Under the pieces are notes generated by a model. That model saw nothing but the letters and a program-made list of their open reading frames with translations, was not told where the DNA came from and made no database searches. DNA of 64,000 nucleotides from SR-FBR-E99 sp963732365. GTDB taxonomy: Bacteria > Bacteroidota > Bacteroidia > Bacteroidales > VadinHA17. The position numbers and the translations under genes are program-made. Numbering within the stretch: the stretch's first letter is position 1; every line of letters begins with the position of its first letter. Where the stretch lies: the NCBI GenBank assembly GCA_963732365.1, contig CAVSZC010000005.1:1426001-1490000 (forward strand), read 5' to 3'. Shown piece by piece: positions 16,779-25,721 of the stretch.

Positions 16779-17204
16779 CTATTCCATCTCATCTTTGAAC
16801 TTTCCAATGACATGAAGCTTCATATCTTCTATCACGAAGCCGGGGATCTTATGTTTCCTGAAGTGTTCCATCAGGATTTTTGTCAGTTCTTCGTCATGGT
16901 AATCCACTATCCGGTCTGATTCGGAGCAGTAGAGATGATGGTGGCTATCCATGACCGCGTCGTATCTCATGACGTCTCTTTCGGTCTTCACCCTGAGGAT
17001 GAGTCCGTTGGCGATAAATGCGTCAAGGACTTTATAGACAGTGGCTGATGATATGTTCGGATAACTGATTCGAATATGGTCGATGATGTTTTCAGCTGTC
17101 GGATGGTTCTTCAGTGTGAGGATTGCATCGAGGACAGCTGTCCGTTGCGGAGTCACTTTCAGTCCTTTTTCAGCGAGTCTGGTGCTCAGGTCCCTGGCTT
17201 TCAT
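16779..17204 (-). CDS. Fur-family regulator, probably PerR-like
   Basis: 141 residues. Winged helix with TPQRTAVLDAIL (residues 18-29) and SSATVYKVLDAFIANGLI (52-69), then a dimerisation domain with the metal-binding run DSHHHLYCSES (87-97). There is only one Cys in that region and no C-x-x-C pairs, so the structural zinc site of classic PerR is absent. Adjacent katG strongly suggests that it senses peroxide. A perfect palindrome lies 15 bp before the ATG (17219-17239), a plausible self-regulatory operator. Function in iron rather than peroxide control is less likely but not excluded. Confidence 0.88.
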   Translation of the reverse strand: MKARDLSTRLAEKGLKVTPQRTAVLDAILTLKNHPTAENIIDHIRISYPNISSATVYKVLDAFIANGLILRVKTERDVMRYDAVMDSHHHLYCSESDRIVDYHDEELTKILMEHFRKHKIPGFVIEDMKLHVIGKFKDEME

Positions 17205-17218
17205 GGCAATTTATAAGC

Positions 17219-17239
17219 AAAAGAGAATGCTTCTCTTTT
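17219..17239. promoter_or_regulatory. Palindromic operator candidate for the Fur-family gene
   Basis: AAAAGAGAA-TGC-TTCTCTTTT, two perfect 9-bp arms with a 3-bp centre, placed 15 bp upstream of the regulator ATG at 17204. A further half-like AAAAGAGA lies at about 17252. The dyad size fits a Fur-family dimer, though the bases differ from the Bacillus PerR box. Confidence 0.55.
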
Positions 17240-17280
17240 AATAATTACCAAATATAGGAATAAAAGAGATAAAAGTCAAG

Positions 17281-17412
17281 GGGATTTGCGAATGGAGGAC
17301 GGAAGACGGAAGACGGAAGACCGAAGACGGAAGACGGAAGACGGAAGACGGAAGACTGAAGACGGAAGACGGAAGACGGAAGACTGAAGACGGAAGATTG
17401 AAGACGGAAGAC
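17281..17412 (+). repeat. GATTTGC remnant plus 17-unit GGAAGAC heptamer array
   Basis: A GATTTGCG word is followed by 17 consecutive heptamers at 17294-17412 (119 bp), mostly GGAAGAC with CGAAGAC and TGAAGAC variants. It is the longest uninterrupted heptamer array in the window. It separates the Fur-family gene from the ATPase gene. Frames reading through it give RKTED-type peptides and are not genes. Confidence 0.9.
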
Positions 17413-17429
17413 CGTAAGACAGCGAAGGA

Positions 17430-18569
17430 TTATGAGTGCGAAGAGAAGAAGCTCTTCTCAAGCCAGAACAGGTACATCGGATCCTGAAATGAAATTTTAC
17501 CTGCCACACTGTCAAGGATATCCTTTTCAATAAGAGCACTGCGTGACCTTGTGACATTGGCAGATGATACCAGACTGTACCTTGAAAGTACATCATATGA
17601 CGAAAGTGCTGTCTCCCCCGCCACCAGAGCCTTCAGGAAGTTGACCTGGTTCGCAGTAAGTGTCTCAGTGATAGTTGCAAACAGAAGACTCAACTGCTCA
17701 ACGAGGGATGTGTGTGCCTGGCGGATAATGGAATCATCGCAGGTAACTGTCGTCCTCAGCCATACCTGTTGCGACAACTGCTGCACGTAGTAAGGATGGT
17801 TGTCAGCCAGTCTGACAATTAGTTCAGCATCCTGCTCCGAAATGGCCTTTCCGGTTGCTGAGAATCTCTCGCGGATAAAATCAATCAGCGACCTTGTATC
17901 TATCTTTTCCAGAAAGATTATGTCACCGAACTTATAGAAGGGCATTGTGGGGTCGGTAAAAACATCGAGCATCATATGCCTCTTGCTGCCGTAAAGGCAA
18001 TATGAGACATTCTGATGTTGCTGCCAGTGTGACCGTAGACGCTTCTGAAAAAACTGGGGAATGTCAAAGCCTGCTATATTCTGGAACTCATCGATGCAAA
18101 CGACAATTTTCAGCCCCTTTTCTGCTGCGATCTTCTCTGCCAGGTCAAGAATCTCATCAGGATTCTGCCTGACGTCCTTCCAGTCAAAACTAAGGGAGAA
18201 TTCATTGCTCAGGTCAGCGTTGAGGATAATCTTCGGGACCAGATGGCTGAAGAAACGCTTTGCAGAGTCCACAGCTTCCTCCCACCTTGAGGAGGTAGCC
18301 TTTAGTACAGAGTAAGCCAGGTTCGCATAAAACTGCTCTTCATTGCGCACGCTGAAGAGATCGATGAAGGAGATCCTCAGAGAGCCGTTGACCGAGCATG
18401 CTGCCTCAGCTGCCTTCGCTACCAGGGAGCTTTTTCCCCATCTCCGGGGAGATATTATTATTGTATTAATCAGAGAGTTAAAGTTTTTGACCAGGCGTTC
18501 TGTCTCTTTTTCCCTGTCTGTGAAGTTCTCATTTTTGGCAATCCGACCAAAAACAAATGGTGTTTCCAT
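17430..18569 (-). CDS. AAA ATPase of the archaeal-ATPase (STAND-like) type
   Basis: 379 residues from the ATG at 18569 (METPFVFGRI); an upstream ATG at 18632 adds 21 residues without family sequence. Walker A is SPRRWGKSS (40-48), Walker B IVVCIDEFQNI (155-165). Both fit the archaeal-type ATPase family of cytoplasmic P-loop proteins with a C-terminal winged-helix region (LTANQVNFLKALVAGE, LSSYDVLSRYSL). Such proteins are frequent in Bacteroidota and archaea; their substrate is generally unknown, and some act in DNA or mobile-element biology. It is flanked on both sides by repeat arrays and stands alone. Confidence 0.85.
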   Translation of the reverse strand: METPFVFGRIAKNENFTDREKETERLVKNFNSLINTIIISPRRWGKSSLVAKAAEAACSVNGSLRISFIDLFSVRNEEQFYANLAYSVLKATSSRWEEAVDSAKRFFSHLVPKIILNADLSNEFSLSFDWKDVRQNPDEILDLAEKIAAEKGLKIVVCIDEFQNIAGFDIPQFFQKRLRSHWQQHQNVSYCLYGSKRHMMLDVFTDPTMPFYKFGDIIFLEKIDTRSLIDFIRERFSATGKAISEQDAELIVRLADNHPYYVQQLSQQVWLRTTVTCDDSIIRQAHTSLVEQLSLLFATITETLTANQVNFLKALVAGETALSSYDVLSRYSLVSSANVTRSRSALIEKDILDSVAGKISFQDPMYLFWLEKSFFSSHS

Positions 18570-18665
18570 GATGATATTCACTTTATGATACAAATATATG
18601 TAACATTTATGTTTGAAACAAATTTGTTTCATAATAAATCATCAGGCAGATATTTTGACGGGGAG

Positions 18666-18778
18666 GATCTGCGATCTGAGATTTACGATTTGCGACTTGC
18701 TAGTTGCGAGGGGAGGCGACTTCCGTCTTCGGTCTTCGGTCTTCCGTCTCCTACCTTAAGACAGCGAAGCGACAGCAG
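18666..18778 (+). repeat. Mixed GATTTGC, GTCTTCC and GCGAAGCGACAG repeats
   Basis: Degenerate GATTTGC words (18666-18708), then four or five GTCTTCC/GTCTTCG heptamers (about 18720-18750), then TTAAGACAGCGAAGCGACAGCAGG. The tract ends two bases before the stop codon of the TPR gene. Confidence 0.85.
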
Positions 18779-18779
18779 G

Positions 18780-20108
18780 TTACTCTTTTCTGAACCTGAC
18801 TCTCGTTACTTCACCTATCCAGCCACCGACGCGGTATACGGTTCCTTCGTCAGTTATGCCATGATAGAAACCTTCTTCCCTTGTCGGGAATAGCTTTGAG
18901 TATTCCCTAATCTTTTCGTTTGCCGCTGCTGTGAGGGATGGATCAATGCCTTTGGCGGTGTTGAGATAGTCGACCGCCACCCAGTATACCGCGTGGTTAG
19001 CGAAGGCATCACCTATGTTGCTTCCGGCATATGCCTCTGCGATGATAAAGACCGCCTTTCCGTTCATGTTGTTGAGCTCGTATGCATGTTCACCGCGGTC
19101 ACGTGCCTCCTGTTTCTTTCCGAGCGCCAGCTCCATGGCCGCAATCCTGGTCAGGACATCAGACCTTACCAGCCTGCTCGTATCGATACTGTAAGCCTGG
19201 GAGAAATACCCTTCAGCCTTATCGGTGTTATTACGTGCCAGGTTCAGCTCGGCCAGCCTGACGGCATTCTCAGCAGTGCGGTTACCGGCAAAGAGCTTGA
19301 CAGCCAACCTATAGTAAAAATCAGTACCGGTACATCCTTTTTCAGTGAGCAGGTTAGAAACCTCATTCAGCAGAGCAGTATTACGGATATCCTCATCAAC
19401 CTTCCGCGAGTAAATTGCCTCGATGCTGCCGCATGTCATCGCACCGCTGGCCCTGTATAATGACTCTATCCGGACGGCAGCATCAGTATAGCGGGAGTCA
19501 TCAGGGGTTACCTTCAGTTGATTGTCAATTATTTCGTAAGCTTTCAAATATGCTGCCAGTACCTCAGTAGTATCGATCATACCTGTCGAATAAGAATTCA
19601 CGGCCGCTTCAACCAGGAGAACGGAATGGTTCTGGTCCATGAAGCCGGGGAAGCTGTCGGCCACCTCTTTTAATAGATTATAGCGCAGATCAATATAGAA
19701 TGCGTTGTTGCCTCCGTGCTCAGAGAGAAAGAGTGATATGGCAAGATCATTGGAAGGTTTGTTGTCAAAATAAAATGTGCGCAGTGACATGACCATGATC
19801 ACAGAGTCGATATAGGCAGAATCGCCTGTCGTGCTTAAACGCTCCCTGTACAGTTCCTCACCCCTGACATAAACATCTTCTGATGAGGCGGGGCATTCAT
19901 TAAACACCTGTCTCCAGTAGTACATTGCCGAATCGTACTCACGGGTTTCAAAAAACCCTGAACAGGCAATGGTGTTTTGCAGGCATCTTATGCTGTCCTG
20001 TCCGCTGCCAAAGGGGGTTTCTGTGTCAATTCCTTTCTGCGCTGAGAGATTGATTGACAATATTGTTAAGGTCGTTGCAGCAAAAACACTTAGTGCACAT
20101 TTATTCAT
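18780..20108 (-). CDS. Exported TPR-repeat protein
   Basis: 442 residues from the ATG at 20108 (MNKCALSVFAATTLTILSIN), which begins a signal peptide ending LSAQ; the frame can be extended by 19 codons but loses the leader. The mature protein is helical, with tetratricopeptide-like repeats visible as YDSAMYYWRQVFNECP (60-90), AVRLAELNLARNNTDKAEGY and ALGKKQEARDRGEHAYELNN. The tail EGTVYRVGGWIGEVTRVRF is a recurrent C-terminal block in Bacteroidales TPR proteins. It probably acts as a periplasmic scaffold. No partner is evident nearby. Confidence 0.8.
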   Translation of the reverse strand: MNKCALSVFAATTLTILSINLSAQKGIDTETPFGSGQDSIRCLQNTIACSGFFETREYDSAMYYWRQVFNECPASSEDVYVRGEELYRERLSTTGDSAYIDSVIMVMSLRTFYFDNKPSNDLAISLFLSEHGGNNAFYIDLRYNLLKEVADSFPGFMDQNHSVLLVEAAVNSYSTGMIDTTEVLAAYLKAYEIIDNQLKVTPDDSRYTDAAVRIESLYRASGAMTCGSIEAIYSRKVDEDIRNTALLNEVSNLLTEKGCTGTDFYYRLAVKLFAGNRTAENAVRLAELNLARNNTDKAEGYFSQAYSIDTSRLVRSDVLTRIAAMELALGKKQEARDRGEHAYELNNMNGKAVFIIAEAYAGSNIGDAFANHAVYWVAVDYLNTAKGIDPSLTAAANEKIREYSKLFPTREEGFYHGITDEGTVYRVGGWIGEVTRVRFRKE

Positions 20109-20247
20109 TTTGATCCTCATGATGCTGGTTACAGAAAATTTGAATAAGTCAGTCTGCAATAACAACTCGTAAAAACATATTTATAACGTTAATCAACAGG
20201 CGCAGTATATAGTAACTATAAGAATATTTGATGTAAAGATAATTTAA

Positions 20248-20269
20248 AGGCCGGTCTTGCGGCCGGCCT
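20248..20269 (-). terminator. Rho-independent terminator of the 20296 gene
   Basis: Hairpin with 7-bp arms AGGCCGG/CCGGCCT; on the minus strand it is followed by TTTAAATTAT. It lies 27 bp downstream of the stop of the outer membrane protein gene. Confidence 0.7.
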
Positions 20270-20295
20270 GGTAAGAGAAGGCAGGTGAGAGGTAC

Positions 20296-20943
20296 TTATT
20301 TCTTCTCCTTCTTTGCAAATTTGAGACCTATGTTGAAGTTGATTCCGCTCATGTCTTCGTTAGTGACATGAGTCACGTACAGGTTTTCATTGTTTTGGTC
20401 GATACCAGTGACGATCCGGTAGCTGGCGCCTGCCACGAAGGTGACCCTGGTGCTCAGATTCACCTCGATGTTTAACCCGGGCTCAACGATTACGAAGTTC
20501 TCGCCGGATATATTCCAGAAGTTGTCAAGCAGGCCCTCTTTCGGATCTTCATAGTCCTTCGTGCTTCCATAGGCGATAAGCACCTGTCCGCTGAAATGCA
20601 TCATATTACCCGGGTAGGTTATCACCTGTGCCACGCCACCGAAGTAACCGTAGTTTACAGTAGGATGTGAGAGGTTCACTCCGCCTGAGATACCCAGCAA
20701 CAGGGTGCGGTTGAAGAGTGCCCCGCCATAGAAGCCGATGAGAGTACCTGTCTGGCCCTGTATCGAGTTGATCTTGACTTCAGGGACCCACATCTCAGTG
20801 ACGATGATATCCGGCCTGAGGAGCGTACGGGTCTGTCCCGGATCCTGTGCAGCGACAACTCCTGAGAGAAGCAATAATGCCATAACCATATTGAAGACCA
20901 CTTCTTTACGGTTCATTTTCCTGTTTTCGATTTTTGTTTTCAT
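20296..20943 (-). CDS. Outer membrane beta-barrel protein, hypothetical
   Basis: 215 residues. Signal peptide about residues 11-32 (VVFNMVMALLLLSGVVAAQ); ATGs at 20943 and at codon 10 both work, the second being nearer the signal. The mature part has alternating strands rich in Gly and aromatic residues (GTLIGFYGGALFNRTLLLGI, VTFVAGASYRIVTGI) and ends in INFNIGLKFAKKEKK, as expected for a small barrel. It has its own downstream terminator and no operon partner. Confidence 0.7.
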   Translation of the reverse strand: MKTKIENRKMNRKEVVFNMVMALLLLSGVVAAQDPGQTRTLLRPDIIVTEMWVPEVKINSIQGQTGTLIGFYGGALFNRTLLLGISGGVNLSHPTVNYGYFGGVAQVITYPGNMMHFSGQVLIAYGSTKDYEDPKEGLLDNFWNISGENFVIVEPGLNIEVNLSTRVTFVAGASYRIVTGIDQNNENLYVTHVTNEDMSGINFNIGLKFAKKEKK

Positions 20944-21003
20944 GATGATTTGTTTTAAGTTGGTTATTATTCTGTTATTCTTTTGATGTTTGACTGATGG
21001 TAT

Positions 21004-22203
21004 TCATGCCCGTTCTGCGTCGCACAGCTGCCTGCTCTCTTCGAAACTTATAAGGAGGGTTTTTTCCTTCCGTGGCAGCGGCTTCATCCCGAACATGATC
21101 CTGAGGATATTCGTTGGCCTGATAGCAAACCAGTAAACTGATAATATCAGGGTCAGGGAGGTGATCATTATGATCAGCACCTTGAGCAGCACTGCGATAT
21201 CGAGTCCGACAGTCAGGTATCCGGTTATCACTAGTGCCGGCTGATGAAGCAGGTAGAAGGGATATACAGCCTCGTTTGCGGTTTTCCTCAGTGGAGAGCT
21301 GAAGTCAAGATATCTCTTTGCATAGCCTATTGCGGTAACAGCACAGGTCCAGCTCATTATGAGAGCTGCGACGTCATAAATTATCTCAGCTGTTGTTTCC
21401 GATGTCACAAGGCCGGGAACGATGAACATGACGAGTGTCATGACTGCTGTTTCAGCCAGGTATATTCTCCTGTACCTGCACATTGCGCCGCTGATGCTTT
21501 TAAGAGGCAGCAGGATGAATCCGGACAGGAAGAAGATCATATAGCATGCTATAGAAGCCCAGTCGTTTACAAGTGCGTGAGTCTCGGTTTCAAAATATCT
21601 CTGCAGTATGATCTGTGAGAGCAGCAGCGGTATGATCACGATATTCAGTCCGAAGCGGCTGGAGAGAACACCCTCCGTGCGGGCAACCAGTATCCTGAAC
21701 CTGTTGCTTCTGAGGAAGTTCAGGAACGGAGAGACAAGAAGTGCTATCACAAAGAGGTAAAGTATGAACCAGAGGTGGTGCCAGCTGAAATTTCCTTCCG
21801 GGTAAATACCGTCAAACATGTGGCGGTAGAAGTCAATGATGGAAGTGTAGTCGCTTATCTTTTCTACATAGACCTGTACAGGAACGAGCAGGAAGATACC
21901 AGCGAAAAACGGAATAAGGAGCCTGCGTGTACGTTCGAGGAGGTACTGGCCTGTTGTCTTATTACCGAGTGCAAAGAAGGTGCCTGCGCCGGAGAGCATA
22001 AACAGGAGAGGCATCCTCCAATTGTGAAGGAAGATCATCACCTTCCTGAGCACACCACCATAAAGGATATCGTTTTTAACATGCCAGTCCCATGTGTTAA
22101 AGATCATACCTGTATGAAACAGAAACACGCTTATAATAAGCATGATTCTTAACCAGTCGATGTAGTACTGACGTTCTGAACCTGTGATTGTGTTGTTTGC
22201 CAT
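21004..22203 (-). CDS. Acyltransferase 3 family membrane protein
   Basis: 399 residues from the ATG at 22203 (MANNTITGSERQYYIDWLRI); a further ATG 16 codons upstream adds only polar sequence. About ten membrane segments. The family hallmark near the N terminus is YYIDWLRIMLIISVFLFH with the conserved His, and LLERTRRLLIPFFAGI follows. Acyltransferase 3 enzymes move acetyl or succinyl groups onto periplasmic glycans, lipopolysaccharide or glucans (the OpgC type is closest in feel); the acceptor here is unknown. The gene follows a membrane-bound AraC regulator on the same strand after 147 bp, which may control it. Confidence 0.85.
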   Translation of the reverse strand: MANNTITGSERQYYIDWLRIMLIISVFLFHTGMIFNTWDWHVKNDILYGGVLRKVMIFLHNWRMPLLFMLSGAGTFFALGNKTTGQYLLERTRRLLIPFFAGIFLLVPVQVYVEKISDYTSIIDFYRHMFDGIYPEGNFSWHHLWFILYLFVIALLVSPFLNFLRSNRFRILVARTEGVLSSRFGLNIVIIPLLLSQIILQRYFETETHALVNDWASIACYMIFFLSGFILLPLKSISGAMCRYRRIYLAETAVMTLVMFIVPGLVTSETTAEIIYDVAALIMSWTCAVTAIGYAKRYLDFSSPLRKTANEAVYPFYLLHQPALVITGYLTVGLDIAVLLKVLIIMITSLTLILSVYWFAIRPTNILRIMFGMKPLPRKEKTLLISFEESRQLCDAERA

Positions 22204-22350
22204 TTTTGCTCGGGTTTGATTTCTTTGGCAAACATAAAATGACATTTTCACCCGGAGCGAATCTGCCTATCGGTACGATGTTCGTGCCTATCGGGACAAA
22301 CGGAATGGAATCTTGTACGTGATTGTAAAGATCAGAATATGAGAGATATA

Positions 22351-23535
22351 TCAGCCGTTTTCAGATTTCCTGAATTCTGAGGGTGTTTTGGAGGTATATT
22401 TTCTGAAAGCGGTATTGAAGGATGATTTTGAGTTGTAGCCAACCATTTCGGCCAGGTCCTCGATGGTGATTTTTCCCTCCCTGTCATTCCTGATCAGTTT
22501 TTTTGCATGTTCGACACGGTAGAAGGCGAGCATCTCAAAGAAACTCTTGTTCAGTTTTTCATTTATCACCTGTGAGACATGGTGGGAGGATTCGTTGATC
22601 TGCTTTGACAGGCCCGTGAGTGAGGCAAGGTTATTGGTGAAATAATTGTTGTTCTCCATTTCGCGTCTTATCTTTTTCAGGATCATCTCTTTATTCTCTT
22701 CGGAGAGGGATGACTTCTGGTATTTGACAGACGGAAAAGAAAAGAATGACCCGGGAGTGTCAAAAAATTCAGAGCGGTTCATTATCTGCCAGGTAGTGGC
22801 ATATATCATGAATGACACATATGTGGCTATGAAATATCCGCCTATATCACTTCTCATCCCGAAGTTGATCTTTGTGATTATCATTATTGTGATGAGTATA
22901 AGGATGTGCAGGGTGGAGTTGCGAAGTATCCTCAGTAGTTCATTGTTTGTATTGAAGAGTGGCTGTCCCAGTGACCGGAATTTCTTTAGGAGTGTTACAA
23001 TGGCCCATGCGATATAGGCAAAGAACTGCAGAAGCATGAGCTGGTTGACATATTTCCTGATGCCGAGAGGATCATCCGAGATAGCTGAGGCTGAACTGAA
23101 GTAGTCCCAGTCGGGGTGCTTTGTAAAAACATATGAATTATATTTCTGCTCGTCGGGCTGGATAAACTGGAAAACCATATAGAGAGTCCAGAAGAAAACA
23201 GGTATAAAATGGACCCATGTAATTCTTTTTGAGCCGGGATTAAGACTGCTCCATATGTAGAAGTAAAAGAGCGGAGCAAAGGCGAAGTTCAATGATTCGC
23301 TGAAGTTGGTAAGGTAGAGTACCCGGACTATATAACCGGTATTGTTGAGCCACTCCTCGAAGATGGCCAGGGAGAGAGAGAGGAGGAGCAGTCCCTGGAA
23401 TAGATTTGACTTCCTGTTGCCGTCAGCGTTCCTGATAAAGAACCATGACAGCAGCAGTCCCTGGAACACGCCCAGGAAGATGATAACGTCAAAGACACTC
23501 ACATTGACATCTGTTCTCATATGTAAAGAGCTCAT
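22351..23535 (-). CDS. AraC-family regulator with N-terminal membrane domain
   Basis: 394 residues. About seven hydrophobic segments span residues 15-240 (VFDVIIFLGVFQGLLLSWFF first). The C-terminal 110 residues form an AraC/HTH_18 DNA-binding domain: NLASLTGLSKQINESSHHVS as first helix-turn-helix and TIEDLAEMVGYNSKSSFNTA as second, with TSKTPSEFRK at the end. This design, a polytopic sensor fused to an AraC domain, is common in Bacteroidota. The signal is unknown. A second in-frame ATG is five codons inside. It probably regulates the acyltransferase gene downstream. Confidence 0.87.
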   Translation of the reverse strand: MSSLHMRTDVNVSVFDVIIFLGVFQGLLLSWFFIRNADGNRKSNLFQGLLLLSLSLAIFEEWLNNTGYIVRVLYLTNFSESLNFAFAPLFYFYIWSSLNPGSKRITWVHFIPVFFWTLYMVFQFIQPDEQKYNSYVFTKHPDWDYFSSASAISDDPLGIRKYVNQLMLLQFFAYIAWAIVTLLKKFRSLGQPLFNTNNELLRILRNSTLHILILITIMIITKINFGMRSDIGGYFIATYVSFMIYATTWQIMNRSEFFDTPGSFFSFPSVKYQKSSLSEENKEMILKKIRREMENNNYFTNNLASLTGLSKQINESSHHVSQVINEKLNKSFFEMLAFYRVEHAKKLIRNDREGKITIEDLAEMVGYNSKSSFNTAFRKYTSKTPSEFRKSENG

Positions 23536-23619
23536 AAAACAGGCTCAATAAAGTTATGTAAAATTGGTACCCGAAGCAATGGCGGGGTTATTCAAATGTT
23601 TTTATTGTGCATGTAGAAG

Positions 23620-23775
23620 GCAGTAGGCATTAGGCAACAGGCAGTAGTGTTGACAGCAGGATTGCCAGACTGAAGGACTGCAGGACCGCAAGACTGCAGG
23701 ACCCTCAAGCCTCCGCTACCTCCTCCGCTAAAGCTACGGAGGTCAAAGAAAGCTACGGCCTGCAAAGCAGACCCA
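23620..23775 (+). repeat. Composite intergenic repeat including 73-bp dispersed segment
   Basis: GGCAGTAGGCATTAGGCAACA words, then GACTGCAGGACCGCAAGACTGCAGGA, then a 73-bp segment (23701-23773) that recurs at 34517-34589 with four mismatches. The segment contains a TCCGCTAAAGCTACGGA stem. Confidence 0.85.
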
Positions 23776-23789
23776 AGGACTGAAGGCAC

Positions 23790-24395
23790 TCATTGCCCCT
23801 TCAGTTTCTTTATGGCATTGAAGTGATCCATCTCCGCTTTTTCACGGGCGAGCCTGGTAGTCTGTCTGTATGCTGTAAATTCATCTTTAAGCTCTTTCAG
23901 ATCTTTCTCGGTTCTGCGGAGGACGACCAGGTTCCTTTTAAAGACGAGAAATCCTAACGCCAGCAGAATAGCCAATATTCCAATGACAGTCCACATGAAG
24001 GTATTATAAACTTTTTTGTTCAGCTCAATACCCAGTACACTAATACTGTTTTTTGTTGTGGTTGCCTCCTCCAGGTTCACCCTGGTTTCGTTAAGCAAGG
24101 CTTTGAGCGAGTCGGTTTTGCTGTTTAAATCAGCGGTAAGGTTCTTAAATCCTGCAATACGGTTTTTTTCTGCAAGGATAGAATCAATAATATTCCTGTT
24201 GAGCTTCTGGTACATATCTTCCCTTATGGCCCGGTAATTTTCGTATATCCTTGTATGGCCCTCCAGATACTTAATCTGTTCCTCAACTGTGCCTGTTGTA
24301 AGCTCTTTTGGCATTGTCGTCTGTCCTGCTGCATTAATGACTGCAATAGAGAATACAGTGATCAGCAGCATCTGTTTAACGCTTATTTTATTCAT
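23790..24395 (-). CDS. Exported coiled-coil protein with C-terminal membrane anchor
   Basis: 201 residues. Signal peptide (MLLITVFSIAVINAAG), a long coiled coil (EEQIKYLEGHTRIYENYRAI to LLNETRVNLEEATTTKNSIS), one transmembrane segment (FMWTVIGILAILLALGFLVF, about 132-151) and a basic coiled-coil tail. This layout is frequent in Bacteroidota envelope proteins of unknown function. No enzymatic motif was found. It is flanked by repeat tracts and stands alone. Confidence 0.7.
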   Translation of the reverse strand: MNKISVKQMLLITVFSIAVINAAGQTTMPKELTTGTVEEQIKYLEGHTRIYENYRAIREDMYQKLNRNIIDSILAEKNRIAGFKNLTADLNSKTDSLKALLNETRVNLEEATTTKNSISVLGIELNKKVYNTFMWTVIGILAILLALGFLVFKRNLVVLRRTEKDLKELKDEFTAYRQTTRLAREKAEMDHFNAIKKLKGQ

Positions 24396-24486
24396 TTTCC
24401 CCGGTTTTTGACTATGAAAAGATCAGACTTTACTTGGTTAACGGACGGGGGAGGGAAAAATTCTGTATTCAGGGGAAATAAGTTAA

Positions 24487-24640
24487 AAAAGGTGGAAGGT
24501 GCAAGCTTGCCCACCGAAGCCGGTCCCTGAGCCTGTCGAAGGGTGGCGAAGGTGGGGTGCAGGGGCGAGGGGGCTACTCAGCGAGGGAGCGAGATGGCGA
24601 CTGAGCGACGAAGCGATGGGGCGACAGGGCGATGTGTCTC
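24487..24640 (+). repeat. TCCCTGAGCCTGTCGAAGGG and GCGACTGAGCGATGG repeats
   Basis: Contains GGTCCCTGAGCCTGTCGAAGGG (24522-24543), a word also found in reverse at 38361-38383 and in variant tandem form at 58005-58089. It is followed by GCGACTGAGCGACGAAGCGATGGGGCGACAGGGCGATG (24594-24631). Confidence 0.8.
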
Positions 24641-24645
24641 CGGGA

Positions 24646-25572
24646 CTAAACCCTGAAGGATGAACAGGTAACCTTGACCCCCTCTTCATAAGGGGTGGCG
24701 GTGATGCCGAATCGACGGGTGAATTTTGAGGAGTCGAAGAAATAGTCGCGGTCATACTGGTACATCATCTCCGGCATCTCTCTCATGACCGGAATGAATA
24801 TGCCGAGCGGAAGAAGCATCCACTTCGGAAGGACGGAGATCTCTGGTTTAGCACCAAACTCCCTGGCTATCATTGTTATTATCTCCCTGCCGGTGATGCT
24901 TCTGCTGTCGGTGGGGAGATGCCATACCTGTCCGTAGGCATCAGGGGTGTTCCCGAGAAGAGCCGTAGCCCTGGCTGCGTCAGGGGTATATGTGAACGAG
25001 TGTTTTATATCCGGTCCGACGAACCACATTGCCTTCTTTCCATGCTTAAGGTTCTTCATAACCATCTGGGTGATGAAGTTGTTGTTGTTATCCGGTCCGT
25101 AGAAATCGGCTGAGCGTGCTATGAGGGCGGAGATCATTCCTTTGCTTTCGGCATCGAGCAGCATCTCCGAAACACGCATTCTCACTGCCCCCTTGCGGCT
25201 GGAGGGATTCAGCGGCGACTCCTCGGTCATATGCTGTATGGCGTTCCTGTCGTACATGTAAACATTGTCGAAGAAGACCAGCTTCGCGTTGTGCTTTATG
25301 CACGCCTCAATGGTATCACGCATCAGTGAAGGCCACTTCTCCTCCCACACTTTGGTCTTGTATTCAAATCCCACCACCAGGTAAACCACGTCAGAGCCTT
25401 CGACAGCCTTGTCGACAGCACCTGCCTGTGACAGATCAGCCGGAAAGAGCTCATCGGTTTCGTTTACCTTTACGGGGTTACGGCTCACAAGCCGAATTTT
25501 GTCAGTATAGGAGAGGAGTTCCTTAGCCAGAAGTTTTCCAATTGTTCCTCCGGCACCAAGAATAGTCTGCAT
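24646..25572 (-). CDS. NAD(P)-binding epimerase/dehydratase-like protein
   Basis: 308 residues from the ATG at 25572 (MQTILGAGGTIGKLLAKELL), where the Rossmann strand and G-x-G-G-x-x-G loop begin; longer frames upstream lack homology-like sequence. Extended short-chain dehydrogenase features: VVYLVVGFEY near residue 65, LVFFDNVYMYDRNA and the substrate-side VWHLPTDSRSITGREIITM. The Tyr-x-x-x-Lys catalytic pair is not clearly seen, as in atypical members. Predicted cytoplasmic oxidoreductase or isomerase; substrate unknown. It lies 149 bp downstream of the amidase gene in the same direction. Confidence 0.8.
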   Translation of the reverse strand: MQTILGAGGTIGKLLAKELLSYTDKIRLVSRNPVKVNETDELFPADLSQAGAVDKAVEGSDVVYLVVGFEYKTKVWEEKWPSLMRDTIEACIKHNAKLVFFDNVYMYDRNAIQHMTEESPLNPSSRKGAVRMRVSEMLLDAESKGMISALIARSADFYGPDNNNNFITQMVMKNLKHGKKAMWFVGPDIKHSFTYTPDAARATALLGNTPDAYGQVWHLPTDSRSITGREIITMIAREFGAKPEISVLPKWMLLPLGIFIPVMREMPEMMYQYDRDYFFDSSKFTRRFGITATPYEEGVKVTCSSFRV

Positions 25573-25721
25573 ATCTTCAGGTTTTAGTAGTGTCGCATAT
25601 TTAATATAAAACAATTTTCCGGTGATAATGTTTCTGATTCCGGTGACCAACTTACCCTGGTCCTGGCTTACCCATCATGGTGCAATGTCGGTGCCTTTCC
25701 ACCCCTTCGGCCCCTTCGCTG

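Noticed and set aside
17294..17412. Possible CRISPR array
   Set aside because: Units are 7 bp with no spacers; no cas gene in the window.
17276..17596. Open frame through the GGAAGAC array
   Set aside because: Gives only repeat-encoded peptides and overlaps the end of the ATPase gene.
24483..24755. Minus-strand open frame over repeats before the epimerase-like gene
   Set aside because: Low-complexity product from repeat words, overlaps the C terminus of a real gene.
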